From Paraglaciecola arctica BSs20135 (GTDB lineage Bacteria; Pseudomonadota; Gammaproteobacteria; Enterobacterales; Alteromonadaceae), in the NCBI RefSeq assembly GCF_000314995.1, contig NZ_BAEO01000072.1, forward strand, positions 21,825-85,824: a stretch of DNA of 64,000 nucleotides, given 5' to 3'. The notes below the pieces were generated by a model. The model saw nothing but the letters and a program-made list of their open reading frames with translations. It was not told the origin of the DNA and did no database searches. This document shows, piece after piece, positions 34,459 through 47,149 of this stretch; position 1 is the first letter of the stretch, and each line of letters begins with the position of its first letter. A program made the position numbers and the translations under genes.

Positions 34459-34780
34459 TTAATATTTAACTTTATGATTAGGTTAAGTAAACCGCGCTAG
34501 CGAACCAGAATTGCATTATTCAAATAGTATAATGTTTATTCCCCTGCCATTACCACTAATATTATTTGTATGATAAATATTGCAATATGATTTTTCACAC
34601 CTTACCATGGTTGAAGATTGTCGTGTAATAGCAAAAATTGCTACTTACAGATTTTTCTACCAGCAGTAGATAATGGAATTGTCTTACATTTTTGAGCAAA
34701 TGAAGTTGCTCGTTTTTTATTAAAACAGGGAGCGAATCTGAACGTTTAGTACTACATAAATAGTTCAATTGAATCGTATT
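34459..34780. other. Divergent region and leader upstream of the saccharopine genes
   Basis: It carries promoters for GH63 (minus) and for the lysine genes (plus). Two hairpins lie in the plus-strand leader: 34625-34647 (GTAATAGCAA-AAA-TTGCTACTTAC) and 34694-34711 (GAGCAA-ATGAAG-TTGCTC) followed by GTTTTTT, which looks like an intrinsic terminator 65 bp before the start. The shared GCAA/TTGC segments could pair alternatively. No lysine (L-box) riboswitch core was recognisable. Confidence 0.45.
34694..34717 (+). terminator. Terminator-like hairpin in the leader of the lysine-catabolism genes
   Basis: GAGCAA / TTGCTC stem (6 bp, 6-base loop) and a T run. No gene end lies upstream on this strand, so it is a candidate attenuator. 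Confidence 0.5.
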
Positions 34781-35848
34781 ATGCAAGAGACACATATTTG
34801 GCTCAGAGCTGAAACTAAACCACATGAACAAAGAACAGCATTATCACCAAGATGTGCTGAACAATTGATAAATGCGGGATGTAAAGTATCCATTGAATCA
34901 TCTTCTCAAAATATTTTTCAACAATCTTTATATGAAAATCTACCGTTAGAAATAGTGCCAAAGGGGAGTTGGATAAATGCTCCCAAAGAAGCGTTTATTT
35001 TAGGATTAAAAGAGTTACCAGAAGATGACTTTCCATTAATTCACCGGCACATCTATTTTGCCCATGCCTATAAAGAACAAGCTGGATGGCAAACATTGCT
35101 TACACGCTTTAAAAAGGGCGCTGGGAAACTCTATGATTTAGAGTTTTTATTAGATGAAAATAATAGAAGGGTAGCAGCCTTTGGCTATTGGGCTGGTTTT
35201 TCTGGGGCAGCGCTTGCCGTTTTGGCATGGGTAAATCAGCAAAAAGATATAGCTCCCCCATTAGAAAATTTGAATTCTTATCAAAATAAAAAAGCCTTAA
35301 TTCTAGCGTTGCAAGAAGCCCTCAGTAGTTGCTTGATAAAACCTAAAGTATTAGTGATGGGAGCAAAAGGAAGAAGTGGCTCTGGTGCCGCAGATTTAGC
35401 CAAAGAACTCGCTTTAGAAGTACTTGAGTGGGATATGGCTGAAACACAAGCAGGAGGTCCATTTAAAGAAATTATTGAACAAGATATTTTTGTCAATTGT
35501 GTTCTGGTTAACCAAGATTTACCACCTTTTATCACCACTGATTTGTTAAATAAATCATCACGTAAATTGTCAGTGATTGTTGATGTTAGCTGTGATCCTT
35601 ACGGTAGCTACAATCCATTGCCAATATATCATCAGTGTACAACCTTTAAATCTCCTTGCTTACGTCTTAACCAAGATAAGGTACTCGATTTAATTGCTAT
35701 TGATCATCTTCCCTCATTACTTCCTAAAGAAAGTAGTGAGGATTATGGCCAGCAACTATTAACACATTTATTAACATTACGCGATACGCAACAAGGAGTG
35801 TGGCCAAACGCACTCGCCTTGTTTGAACAAAAAATAAGGGAGCTTTAA
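34781..35848 (+). CDS. Saccharopine dehydrogenase, lysine-side (LYS1-like)
   Basis: 355 residues from the ATG at 34781; a TTG four codons upstream is the other option. It is collinear with fungal LYS1: 'HIWLRAETKPHEQRTALSPR', 'FILGLKELPEDDFPLIHRHIYFAHAYKEQAGW' with the conserved Lys and His of the LYS1 active site, 'GKLYDLEFLLDE', 'RRVAAFGYWAGFSGAAL' and the nucleotide-binding 'VLVMGAKGRSGSGAADLA'. The enzyme interconverts lysine plus 2-oxoglutarate with saccharopine. In this context (LYS9-like partner, ALDH7, no alpha-aminoadipate synthesis genes) the degradative direction is more likely. The next gene follows after 2 bp. Confidence 0.9.
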   Translation: MQETHIWLRAETKPHEQRTALSPRCAEQLINAGCKVSIESSSQNIFQQSLYENLPLEIVPKGSWINAPKEAFILGLKELPEDDFPLIHRHIYFAHAYKEQAGWQTLLTRFKKGAGKLYDLEFLLDENNRRVAAFGYWAGFSGAALAVLAWVNQQKDIAPPLENLNSYQNKKALILALQEALSSCLIKPKVLVMGAKGRSGSGAADLAKELALEVLEWDMAETQAGGPFKEIIEQDIFVNCVLVNQDLPPFITTDLLNKSSRKLSVIVDVSCDPYGSYNPLPIYHQCTTFKSPCLRLNQDKVLDLIAIDHLPSLLPKESSEDYGQQLLTHLLTLRDTQQGVWPNALALFEQKIREL

Positions 35849-35850
35849 TT

Positions 35851-37011
35851 TTGACTACAACTCATACTATACATTGGTTAGGTGCGGGACTGTCTTCAGC
35901 ACCAGGTATCATTGCATTGGCGAAAAAATCATCCGCGATTATTGTTTGGAATCGTAGTCTCGATAAAGCAAAAAGTGCACTAACAAATAACGAAATAGAA
36001 ATTGATGTTCGCCAATTAGACTGGCAAGCACTTGCTTCAACTGTAAAACCTGGAGACTTACTTGTTTCTATGTTACCAGCCACTTTGCATATTGAAGTGG
36101 CTGAATTTTGCTTAAAACATAAAGCCCACTTTGTTTCAAGCAGCTATATATCTGAACAGATGCAAGCTTTACATTCGCAGGCGCAAGACGCTGGCCTATG
36201 TTTTGTTAACGAAGTGGGATTAGATCCAGGCATAGATCACTTATTAGCGCATTTACTAGTGGATGATTACAAAAAAAGCGCTCAGTTCTCCCCTGACAAC
36301 CAACATTACTTTCGTTCATATTGCGGCGGCTTCCCTAAAGTAGCCAACGAATTTAAATATAAGTTTAGTTGGTCGCCATTAGGCGTGTTAAAGGCATTAA
36401 AATCACCGGCTAAATGGCGAGAAAACGGTGAAGTACAAAATTCTACGGCACCTTGGTATGCGTTATCTCAATATAAAGCATTATTATCCCATGGTTACGA
36501 AACCTTCCAAGCTTACCCTAATAGAGATTCTTTACCGTTTCTGAAACAATATCACTTTCAAGATAATTGGGATGTACAGCAGTTCGTTCGTGGTACATTA
36601 CGATTAAATGGCTGGTCATCAGCGTGGCGCCCTTTGTTCGATGAAATAGAAAATTTGGATAGTGTAAATGGTGAACAACGTTTACAAGCCATTAGTAAAG
36701 AGCTTGAAGATAAATACAGTTATCAGCAAGGTGAAGCTGATAGAGTGGTTATGTGTGTTGAATTAGAAGTTCAACAAGCGGGTAAAGTTGTTTGGCATAA
36801 AAGTTATCATCTAGATAGCCAAGGTAACGAAGACGGACAAGCTATGGCGCGACTGGTTTCTTTAACTGTAAGTCTAGCGATTGAAACTGTGTTCGAAGGT
36901 AAAATACCCACGGGAGTGAGTGCGGCACCTGATAAGCCTGAGCAAATTAGTCAATGGCTCAGTACATTGACTTCTCTTGGTGAGTCGATTGGATCACATA
37001 ACCATTTGTAA
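35851..37011 (+). CDS. Saccharopine dehydrogenase, glutamate-side (LYS9-like)
   Basis: 386 residues from a TTG start; AAGGGAG lies upstream and no ATG is better placed. N-terminal Rossmann domain 'IHWLGAGLSSAPGIIALA', then 'DLLVSMLPATLHIEVAEFCL', 'FVSSSYISEQMQAL', 'NEVGLDPGIDHLLAH', and 'YCGGFPKVANEFKYKFSWSPLGVLKA', the classic saccharopine-reductase core. In the degradative direction it splits saccharopine to glutamate and aminoadipate semialdehyde. With the preceding gene it is a two-protein version of the animal and plant bifunctional LKR/SDH enzyme. Confidence 0.92.
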   Translation: MTTTHTIHWLGAGLSSAPGIIALAKKSSAIIVWNRSLDKAKSALTNNEIEIDVRQLDWQALASTVKPGDLLVSMLPATLHIEVAEFCLKHKAHFVSSSYISEQMQALHSQAQDAGLCFVNEVGLDPGIDHLLAHLLVDDYKKSAQFSPDNQHYFRSYCGGFPKVANEFKYKFSWSPLGVLKALKSPAKWRENGEVQNSTAPWYALSQYKALLSHGYETFQAYPNRDSLPFLKQYHFQDNWDVQQFVRGTLRLNGWSSAWRPLFDEIENLDSVNGEQRLQAISKELEDKYSYQQGEADRVVMCVELEVQQAGKVVWHKSYHLDSQGNEDGQAMARLVSLTVSLAIETVFEGKIPTGVSAAPDKPEQISQWLSTLTSLGESIGSHNHL

Positions 37012-37025
37012 AATAAGTAACTCCC

Positions 37026-37058
37026 ATGGCTATTAAATTTTAATTTAATAGCCATTTT
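37026..37058 (+). terminator. Hairpin between the LYS9-like and NhaC-like genes
   Basis: 13-bp arms ATGGCTATTAAAT / ATTTAATAGCCAT (37026-37038, 37043-37055) with a 4-base loop and TTT tail. It may separate or dampen expression of the transporter. Confidence 0.7.
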
Positions 37059-37091
37059 CGTTTATAACGCTACAAAAACGGCAGAAACTTT

Positions 37092-38600
37092 ATGTTAGCT
37101 CATCCAAAAAAACCGACTTTATTTGATGCTCTTATACCTATTTCGGTGTTACTTATCTTGCTTTTTTTAGCGGTTTATTTTTTTGGTGATGACTCATCCT
37201 CCGGCCCCAACCAAATTGCATTACTATTATGTGCTGGCATCGCAACGCTGGTCGGTCTAAAAAATGGCTACAAACGTAAAGAGATAGAAGAAGGAATTGT
37301 AAAAGGTATTAGTTTAACCCTAGGAGCCATATTAATTTTGCTCGCTGTAGGGTCACTTATTGGCACTTGGCTTTTAGCAGGAACAGTACCAAGCATGATC
37401 TATTTTGGCTTACAAATATTGGAGCCACAGTACTTCTACATTAGCTGTAGCATAATTTGTGCATTAGTGGCTCTGTGCATTGGCAGTAGCTGGACAGTCG
37501 CAGCGACCATAGGTGTTGCATTGATGGGGGTCGCTACAGGTATAGGTGCATCGGGTCCCATCACTGCAGGCGCTATTATCAGTGGTGCCTACTTCGGTGA
37601 TAAACTCTCGCCTTTATCAGATACAACCAATCTTGCCCCTGCCATTGCTGGCACCGATTTATTTGTGCATATCAAAAACATGCTGTGGAGTACTATTCCA
37701 AGCTTTGTTATTACCTTAGTGATATTTTTCTTTTTAGGGCTCAATAGTGGTGAACATGCCTCTTCAAAACAAATTGAACAATTACTTGTTAGTTTAGAAA
37801 ATGAATTTTTTATTGCTTGGTATTTATTACTGCCTCTTGTTTTCACCTTGACCCTTGCGGTAAGAAAAATCCCAGCCTTCCCAGCCATTGGTCTTGGTGC
37901 AATTATGGGGGCTATATGGGCAGTTCTGTTTCAACAAGATTTAATTTTGTCTTATGCACACGATGGTTTATCACTAATAGAAACCAATATTAAAGTTGTG
38001 TGGCAAGCAATGTATGCCGGCGTAACATTAAATACAGGTAATGAGGTGATTGATAAATTATTAAGTGGTGGTGGTATGGGCTCAATGTTAAATACAATTT
38101 GGCTTATTATATCGGCGATGACATTTGGCTCAATCATGGAAAAAATAGGGTTACTTGAGCGTATTGTAAAAAGCCTAATGAGTGTTACGAAAAGTACTGG
38201 TGCATTAATTTCAACCACTATAGTCACTGCCTTTGGCACTAATTGCATCGCAGCAGACCAATACATCGCCATAGTTATGCCTGGTAGAATGTTTAAAGAA
38301 GAATATAGACGACGGGGCCTAGCCCCTGAAAACTTGTCCAGAGCTTTGGAAGATGGTGGAACAGTAACCTCTCCACTTATTCCATGGAATACGTGTGCCG
38401 CTTATATGCAGTCAGTATTACTGATTAACCCTCTTGAATATGCCATGTATTGTTTCTTTAATTGGCTGTCTCCCATCATAGGTATTGCCTGTGCGTTGAT
38501 AGGTTTCAAAGTAAAGGCACTGGTAGTGCCTGCAAAAGAGGCAACGACAATCGAAGTTAGTAAAAAAAGCATCAATAGCTTAGAAACAGAAGTTGTATAA
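37092..38600 (+). CDS. NhaC-family Na+-coupled carrier, candidate lysine/hydroxylysine transporter (LysW-like)
   Basis: 502 residues with about 11-12 transmembrane helices. NhaC-family motifs include 'LAVGSLIGTWLLAGTVPSMIYFG', 'CIGSSWTVAATIGVALMGVA', 'GAYFGDKLSPLSDTTNLAPAIAG' and 'LIPWNTCAAYM'. NhaC members include Na+/H+ antiporters and amino-acid carriers, and the LysW group was predicted to carry lysine because its genes follow lysine riboswitches in other bacteria. Its place directly after the saccharopine pair supports lysine or hydroxylysine uptake here. No riboswitch is seen in the 80-bp gap. Confidence 0.8.
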   Translation: MLAHPKKPTLFDALIPISVLLILLFLAVYFFGDDSSSGPNQIALLLCAGIATLVGLKNGYKRKEIEEGIVKGISLTLGAILILLAVGSLIGTWLLAGTVPSMIYFGLQILEPQYFYISCSIICALVALCIGSSWTVAATIGVALMGVATGIGASGPITAGAIISGAYFGDKLSPLSDTTNLAPAIAGTDLFVHIKNMLWSTIPSFVITLVIFFFLGLNSGEHASSKQIEQLLVSLENEFFIAWYLLLPLVFTLTLAVRKIPAFPAIGLGAIMGAIWAVLFQQDLILSYAHDGLSLIETNIKVVWQAMYAGVTLNTGNEVIDKLLSGGGMGSMLNTIWLIISAMTFGSIMEKIGLLERIVKSLMSVTKSTGALISTTIVTAFGTNCIAADQYIAIVMPGRMFKEEYRRRGLAPENLSRALEDGGTVTSPLIPWNTCAAYMQSVLLINPLEYAMYCFFNWLSPIIGIACALIGFKVKALVVPAKEATTIEVSKKSINSLETEVV

Positions 38601-38914
38601 TTAATCTACCTTGTACTGAATCTTTTGAATAACGATAAAGCTTAGTTTTATTCGTTAACTTCAACACATGATAAGCGGCATTATATTTGTTCTTCATTCT
38701 GATAGCTTCATGAGGAACAAAGATAACAATTGAATAGCGATAATTCTTTAATCTGATGGCGCTTATCATGCCAATAATATGGCCATCCTAAGCTGAATTT
38801 TTAGATACTAAACAAGGCCAAGACTGCAAGTTTGTCTGACACACTGCTCATACAAAAATACCATAGTCTAAACGGCTTGTTTAGAGCATGGTATTTCAAT
38901 GAAAATTTAGTAGC
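38601..38914. other. Convergent intergenic region with terminator hairpin
   Basis: Between the convergent carrier and ALDH genes. An interrupted stem at 38857-38895 (AATACCAT, TCTAAAC / GTTTAGA, ATGGTATT; loop GGCTT) is a likely terminator for either strand. The 60-codon frame across 38572-38769 has no recognisable product. Confidence 0.55.
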
Positions 38915-40447
38915 TTAGATGTCGAACTTAATACCTTGTGCTAAGGGTAGTTCAGTAGAATAGTTGATGGTGTTGGTTTGGCGACGCATATAAGCTTTCC
39001 ATGCGTCAGAGCCTGACTCACGACCTCCACCGGTTTCTTTTTCACCACCAAAAGCACCACCAATTTCAGCACCAGAAGTACCAATATTGATATTGGCAAT
39101 ACCACAATCAGAACCCCAATGAGACAAGAAGATCTCAGCTTCACGCAAATGGTCAGTAAAAATGGTGGACGATAAGCCTTGCACTACATCATTTTGAATT
39201 GCGATAGCATCTTCTACTTCACCGGAATACTTCATTAAATAAAGGATCGGGGCAAATGTTTCATGTTGCACCATATCAAAATGATTTTCAGCTTCAACTA
39301 TTGCTGGCTGAACGTAACAACCGGACTCATAACCTTCACCTGATAACACTTCTCCACCACAAAGCAACTTTCCACCTTGAGCTTGAGCTTTAGTTAATGC
39401 TTCAGTAAACATTTTCACGGCTTGTTTATCAATCAATGGGCCTACATGGTTGTTTTCGTCCATAGGGTTGCCAATTTTTAAACCGCTGTAAGCTTTTACC
39501 AGTACTTCTTTAACTTGTTCGTACATATCTTCATGAATAATAACTCTACGAGTTGAAGTGCAACGTTGGCCTGCTGTGCCTACGGCGCCAAAAACAGTTG
39601 CAGGGATGGCAACTTTTAGATTGGCATTAGGCGTAAAAATAGCAGCGTTATTACCGCCCAATTCTAAAATAGATTTACCAAATCTAGCTGCAACACTTGC
39701 TCCTGCATGGCGACCAACGCGAGTTGAACCAGTTACAGACATTAAAGGAACACGTTTATCATGCAACATGCTTTCGCCTATTACGTCGCCTTCACCGATC
39801 ACAATAGAAAAAATGCCTTCCGGTAAGTCATTTTGTTGTAAAACGTCTTTTAATATATTTTGACAAGCAATAGCCGTTAGTGGGGTTTTCTCAGACGGTT
39901 TCCAAACGGTAACATTGCCACAAATTGCTGAAATCATTGCATTCCATGCCCAAACGGCAACGGGAAAGTTAAACGCTGAAACAACACCAACGATGCCAAG
40001 AGGATGATATTGATCATACATACGATGCAGAGGGCGCTCAGAATGTAATGTCGACCCATCAAGTTGACGAGATAAACCTACAGCAAAATCGCAAATATCG
40101 ATCATCTCTTGCACTTCACCTAAACCTTCTTGCAGCGACTTTCCCATTTCGTAAGAAACTAATTCGCCAAGTGGTTGTTTATAATCCCGTAATTTATTAC
40201 CTATTTGTCGAACAATATCACCGCGATTAGGAGCAGGAACTTTACGCCATACTTTAAATGCATCTTGCGCAGTAGTAATGACATCTTCATAGTCTTGTTT
40301 TGAACATTGATAAACACTGGCAATGGCTTTGCCATCAGCAGGAGATGAAATATCAAATTGTCCATTGCCGCAGGTACTTAACCATTTCAGCCCTGTTGAC
40401 GCGCCATAGTTATTGGCATTAATACCTAAAGTTTTCAAAAAGTTCAT
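38915..40447 (-). CDS. Alpha-aminoadipate semialdehyde dehydrogenase (ALDH7/antiquitin family)
   Basis: 510 residues, collinear with human ALDH7A1. 'VSAFNFPVAVWAWN' gives the cofactor fold and 'ILELGGNNAAIF' the general base (E262). 'VGTAGQRCTSTRRVIIHE' gives the catalytic Cys (C296) and the flanking Arg used by antiquitin for the substrate carboxylate, and 'GAEIGGAFGGEKETGGGRESGSDAWKAYMRR' is the antiquitin C-terminal block. It oxidises aminoadipate semialdehyde to alpha-aminoadipate, the shared product of lysine and hydroxylysine breakdown. It follows the kinase/lyase gene by 51 bp on the same strand. Confidence 0.95.
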   Translation of the reverse strand: MNFLKTLGINANNYGASTGLKWLSTCGNGQFDISSPADGKAIASVYQCSKQDYEDVITTAQDAFKVWRKVPAPNRGDIVRQIGNKLRDYKQPLGELVSYEMGKSLQEGLGEVQEMIDICDFAVGLSRQLDGSTLHSERPLHRMYDQYHPLGIVGVVSAFNFPVAVWAWNAMISAICGNVTVWKPSEKTPLTAIACQNILKDVLQQNDLPEGIFSIVIGEGDVIGESMLHDKRVPLMSVTGSTRVGRHAGASVAARFGKSILELGGNNAAIFTPNANLKVAIPATVFGAVGTAGQRCTSTRRVIIHEDMYEQVKEVLVKAYSGLKIGNPMDENNHVGPLIDKQAVKMFTEALTKAQAQGGKLLCGGEVLSGEGYESGCYVQPAIVEAENHFDMVQHETFAPILYLMKYSGEVEDAIAIQNDVVQGLSSTIFTDHLREAEIFLSHWGSDCGIANINIGTSGAEIGGAFGGEKETGGGRESGSDAWKAYMRRQTNTINYSTELPLAQGIKFDI

Positions 40448-40498
40448 AATGTCCTATTTATTATGTTGGTTAATCCTTTTCGGATCGGAAGATAATGA

Positions 40499-42844
40499 TT
40501 AGTGACTCAGTACAGCTAAACCTAATTCAAGCACATTAATAAATTTATCCGCGTCACCAGAATTGAATGCCAATGGCGGCTTTATTTTTAGAATATTGTA
40601 GAATGGGCCTTCTGTACTAAGCAAAATATGATGTTGTTTGAAGTGTTCAATCAACCAAGAGGTTTTATCTGTTGCGGGCTGTTTTGTAGTACGATCTTCA
40701 ACTAATTCGACACCAATAAATAAACCTTTACCACGTACATCACCAATAAGCTCAAATCGTTGTTTAAGCTTATTTAATTGATCTTGGAAGTATTGCCCTG
40801 TCGTTAATGCATGATTTTGTAACTGTTCTTGTTCTATAACGTCAAGCACAGCGATACCAATGGCACAAGAAACCGGGTTGCCGCCAAAGGTATTAAAATA
40901 TTCCATACCGGTAACAAAAGCATCGGCAATTTCTTGGGTTGTAATAACCGCAGCCATCGGGTGACCATTGCCAATAGGTTTACCTAAAGTAACAATGTCA
41001 GGGATAACATTTTGTGTTTCAAATGCCCACATATGTGAGCCAACACGGCCAAAACCGACCTGCACTTCATCAGCAATACAGACCCCACCAGCTGCGCGGA
41101 CATGAGCATACACTTGTGTCAAATAACCATCAGGCATAATGATTTGCCCGGCAACACCTTGCAGTGATTCGCAAATAAACGCACCTGGCTTTTTGTTATT
41201 TAGTGCAAGCTGCTCAATCGTTTCTTTAACACTATTAGCATAAGCCGTTGCAGCGTCTGAATTGTTGCCTAAAAACTCTCCGCGATAAGGATCCGGTAGA
41301 GTCACTTTGTGCACGTATGCGGGAGCACCTTCGCCGCCAGGTCCATCAAATTTATACGGGCTGGCTTCAATACAAGCATTAGTATTGCCATGATACGCGC
41401 CGTCAACTACCAGTAACTCTCTGGACTTGGTAAAACATCGGGCTAAACGAAAAGCCAATTCATTTGCTTCACTACCTGAATTAACCAACATACATACCGA
41501 CAGTTTATCCGGCATAGTAGCCAATAATTTATCTGCATAATTAACGATGTTGTCATGTAAATAACGGGTATTGGTGTTTAATTTGGCCAATTGAGCCTGA
41601 CCAGCAGCTACAACTTTAGGGTGGCAATGTCCGACATGACAAACATTATTAACCATATCTAGATAAGGCACACCTTGCTCATTAAACAAATAAGCGCCCT
41701 GCCCTCGCACCATTTTTAAAGGCTGCTGGTAACTTAAACTGAGTGTTTTACCTAAATGCTTTTTACGATAATTAATAATCTCAGCAGCGGATTGACCGCT
41801 ATCAACTGGCAACTGGCAAGCCAAGCGTAACTGGCATAATACTGCATAAGAATTAACTGCACTTAACTGCTCAAGCAACTGCCACGCGGGCTGTACCGAA
41901 ACTAATAAATATTCATTGTCAGGTTGTTGTTGTATGGCTAATGCTGCGTTGCACACTGTGGTACACAAGCGAAGGGCGATCAGCGAATACAACACTTCTA
42001 GCTCGACATCCAATAAAGGACGAATTTTATGATATCCCGCAACAATCGAAGTTAAAGCGCTAAGTATATCTTCATGTACGCTTTTTTCGCCCATTAAGGC
42101 ATAAGCACAAGCAATGGCTAATTCATTCACGATATGACTGTGAACCATGTCACCAAAATCGATCAGTCCTGATATCTTATTTGGGGTATTTATATCATCG
42201 ATAAGCAAATTGTAATCATTGGCGTCATTATGGATAACACCCTGAGGTAATTGAGACAACACCGGCATGGTTTGTGTTTGGTAAAGCGACAGAAACTTGT
42301 CTACTAAGTTAACTTGTTGGGGGTTGAGTAAATGTTTTTTACTCATACAAACACGATAACCTTGGGCTAAATCCCAATCTAAATAACGAAACGCACCTGG
42401 GTGTTGGAAATCTGCCAAAGCCAAATCGATATTACCGATAAACTGCCCTAAATCAGTCCAAAGCGCCCTACTATGAGTATTGCTGTTAGCATCAGCATAA
42501 AATTTTCCGGGGATAAAAGTTAATACACGTAAACAAAAGCTTTGTTTACTAACATCAGTGATGATTGAAATATTATCACCCTGAATATTATTTACAGCAC
42601 AGGGCACAGCACATTGTTTGTGAGTTAAATGTGCCATGGCTGCGTTTTGCATTTCAAGCTCAAGTTTTGGCTCAACCGCATTGGCTATTTTAACAATATA
42701 CTGTTTGCCGTCATCGGTGTTTAGCAACAAATTTTGATCGCAATAACCTGGCAACTTTTTCAACTGTCCTGATAATTTATACTGTTGCAGTAGTAGCTCA
42801 ATAACTTGGGCATTTGAAAATTCTGGCGTTTTTGCTGTTGTCAT
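40499..42844 (-). CDS. Fused hydroxylysine-kinase-like and phospho-lyase (PHYKPL-like) enzyme
   Basis: 781 residues with two catalytic domains. Residues ~1-335 are an APH-fold small-molecule kinase (catalytic Asp207 in '[14 protein letters not shown]', metal Asp229 in 'LIDFGDM'), like mammalian HYKK/AGPHD1. Residues ~365-781 are a class-III PLP fold with '[19 protein letters not shown]', '[12 protein letters not shown]' and the PLP Lys622 in '[14 protein letters not shown]', a wording typical of the AGXT2L1/AGXT2L2 ammonia phospho-lyases. Together they would phosphorylate 5-hydroxylysine and eliminate phosphate and ammonia to give aminoadipate semialdehyde, the substrate of the next gene. Phosphoethanolamine lyase is the alternative. 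It lies 57 bp after the GH2 gene. Confidence 0.88.
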   Translation of the reverse strand: MTTAKTPEFSNAQVIELLLQQYKLSGQLKKLPGYCDQNLLLNTDDGKQYIVKIANAVEPKLELEMQNAAMAHLTHKQCAVPCAVNNIQGDNISIITDVSKQSFCLRVLTFIPGKFYADANSNTHSRALWTDLGQFIGNIDLALADFQHPGAFRYLDWDLAQGYRVCMSKKHLLNPQQVNLVDKFLSLYQTQTMPVLSQLPQGVIHNDANDYNLLIDDINTPNKISGLIDFGDMVHSHIVNELAIACAYALMGEKSVHEDILSALTSIVAGYHKIRPLLDVELEVLYSLIALRLCTTVCNAALAIQQQPDNEYLLVSVQPAWQLLEQLSAVNSYAVLCQLRLACQLPVDSGQSAAEIINYRKKHLGKTLSLSYQQPLKMVRGQGAYLFNEQGVPYLDMVNNVCHVGHCHPKVVAAGQAQLAKLNTNTRYLHDNIVNYADKLLATMPDKLSVCMLVNSGSEANELAFRLARCFTKSRELLVVDGAYHGNTNACIEASPYKFDGPGGEGAPAYVHKVTLPDPYRGEFLGNNSDAATAYANSVKETIEQLALNNKKPGAFICESLQGVAGQIIMPDGYLTQVYAHVRAAGGVCIADEVQVGFGRVGSHMWAFETQNVIPDIVTLGKPIGNGHPMAAVITTQEIADAFVTGMEYFNTFGGNPVSCAIGIAVLDVIEQEQLQNHALTTGQYFQDQLNKLKQRFELIGDVRGKGLFIGVELVEDRTTKQPATDKTSWLIEHFKQHHILLSTEGPFYNILKIKPPLAFNSGDADKFINVLELGLAVLSH

Positions 42845-42901
42845 ATCTGCCTCATAGCAGCTTAATTAACATTGGATTAAGCTGCCTTTACATTACTTTG
42901 A

Positions 42902-46141
<3,240 letters not shown>

Positions 46142-46324
46142 AATTAAAGAAATTAGAAGCAAGAGATTTTTAAGTATTGTTAGAAATTAATCCTGATATT
46201 CATAATAAACAATTTGTAAACTGCCAAAAATACAACTCTTTTTGATATGTACAAAATCAATACTAGTGTATTTGATGCGACTCACTTATCATACAATTAA
46301 TTAAAATTTAGAAAACATCGAAGT

Positions 46325-47041
46325 ATGGAATCATCACATCGAAACCTAACTCATCAACTGGTTCATGATTTGGGTAGGAAAATTACAGAGGGAATATACT
46401 CTGTAGGGGGACGTTTACCTTCTGAAGCTGATCTATGTGTACAGTTTAACATTAGTCGAACGGCAACCAGAGAAGCAGTAAAGATGCTAACGGCGAAAGG
46501 CTTAATCAGCTCCCGGCCTAGGCAAGGAATAACAGTTGCTGATTTTAAACATTGGAATCTATTTGATGCGGATGTACTTAATTGGATCCTATTAGGTAGG
46601 CCAGATCTTTATCTGTTAAGACATTTTTTACAATTGCGTTTAGCTATCGAAGCGGAAGCCGCTTATTTGGCCGCCCAAAATGCTAGTGAAGATGATTTAA
46701 TTAACATTGAAAATGCATTAATTAGGATGAAGGATGCCACCACTGGGCAAGATGATACCCATGAAGCTGATATTGAATTTCACCAAAGTGTGATTTCGGC
46801 AACTAATAATCCATTTTTTAAGCAGTTGATAAACTTTATAACCACTGCACTAAAAGTTAATATTCGCTTCACTAATCGAATGATAGCCGTCACAGAAGAT
46901 GAATATCAAGCCCATGTGGAGATTTTTGAATTCATTAAAAATGGAAACTCACAAGCCGCATTTGATGCCGCAATGGTGACACAAAGAGCAACAATAGCAC
47001 TGGTCGATGCTCAGATAGTCGCGCTCGAAAATAAATCCTAA
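46325..47041 (+). CDS. FadR-subfamily GntR transcriptional regulator
   Basis: 238 residues. N-terminal winged helix-turn-helix ('KITEGIYSVGGRLPSEADLCVQFNISRTATREAVKML', 'GLISSRPRQGITV'), then an all-helical FCD domain from about residue 88 with metal-ligand-type residues ('ADIEFHQSVISAT', 'HVEIFEFI'). It resembles the DgoR-like sugar or sugar-acid regulators ('WNLFDADVLNWIL'). It is divergent from the GH2-kinase/lyase-ALDH unit and lies just before the symporter, and the shared palindrome occurs on both sides of it, which makes it the best candidate regulator of the whole locus. The ligand may be galactose or a breakdown product. Confidence 0.92.
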   Translation: MESSHRNLTHQLVHDLGRKITEGIYSVGGRLPSEADLCVQFNISRTATREAVKMLTAKGLISSRPRQGITVADFKHWNLFDADVLNWILLGRPDLYLLRHFLQLRLAIEAEAAYLAAQNASEDDLINIENALIRMKDATTGQDDTHEADIEFHQSVISATNNPFFKQLINFITTALKVNIRFTNRMIAVTEDEYQAHVEIFEFIKNGNSQAAFDAAMVTQRATIALVDAQIVALENKS

Positions 47042-47077
47042 CGACTCACTTTCTGTTTGTTTCTAAAATAATTTGAT

Positions 47078-47111
47078 AAGGCCACTTAAAGTTTATTTAA
47101 GTGGCCTTTTT
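47078..47111 (+). terminator. Intrinsic terminator after the FadR-type gene
   Basis: 13-bp arms AAGGCCACTTAAA / TTTAAGTGGCCTT (47078-47090, 47096-47108), loop GTTTA, T tail. Confidence 0.88.
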
Positions 47112-47136
47112 AATGACCTTATTAAATGAACGTATT

Positions 47137-47149
47137 GTATTATAAATAG
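47137..47149. promoter_or_regulatory. Candidate operator upstream of the SGLT-like symporter
   Basis: GTATT-ATA-AATAG. Its reverse complement with flank, GATACTATTTATAATACAAT, agrees with the sites at 17071, 26879 and 46129. The 418-bp gap 47042-47459 also holds the terminator above and a second motif GTTAGAAATCAATCC (47200-47214) that recurs with one change at 46179-46193. Nothing else was recognised there. Confidence 0.65.

Noticed and set aside
34459..34780. Lysine (L-box) riboswitch upstream of the saccharopine genes
   Set aside because: The conserved core segments of the L-box were not found by eye; only two simple hairpins are present.
37012..37091. Lysine riboswitch before the LysW-like gene
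   Set aside because: The gap is only 80 bp and is mostly a simple terminator-like hairpin.
38572..38769. 65-codon minus-strand ORF between the carrier and ALDH genes
   Set aside because: No recognisable family, no clear ribosome binding site, and it overlaps the 3' end of the carrier gene. A transposase remnant was considered but no motif supports it.
40499..42844. Aminoglycoside resistance by the APH domain
   Set aside because: The kinase is fused to a phospho-lyase with AGXT2L-type PLP motif and sits among amino-acid catabolism genes; metabolic kinase is the better reading.
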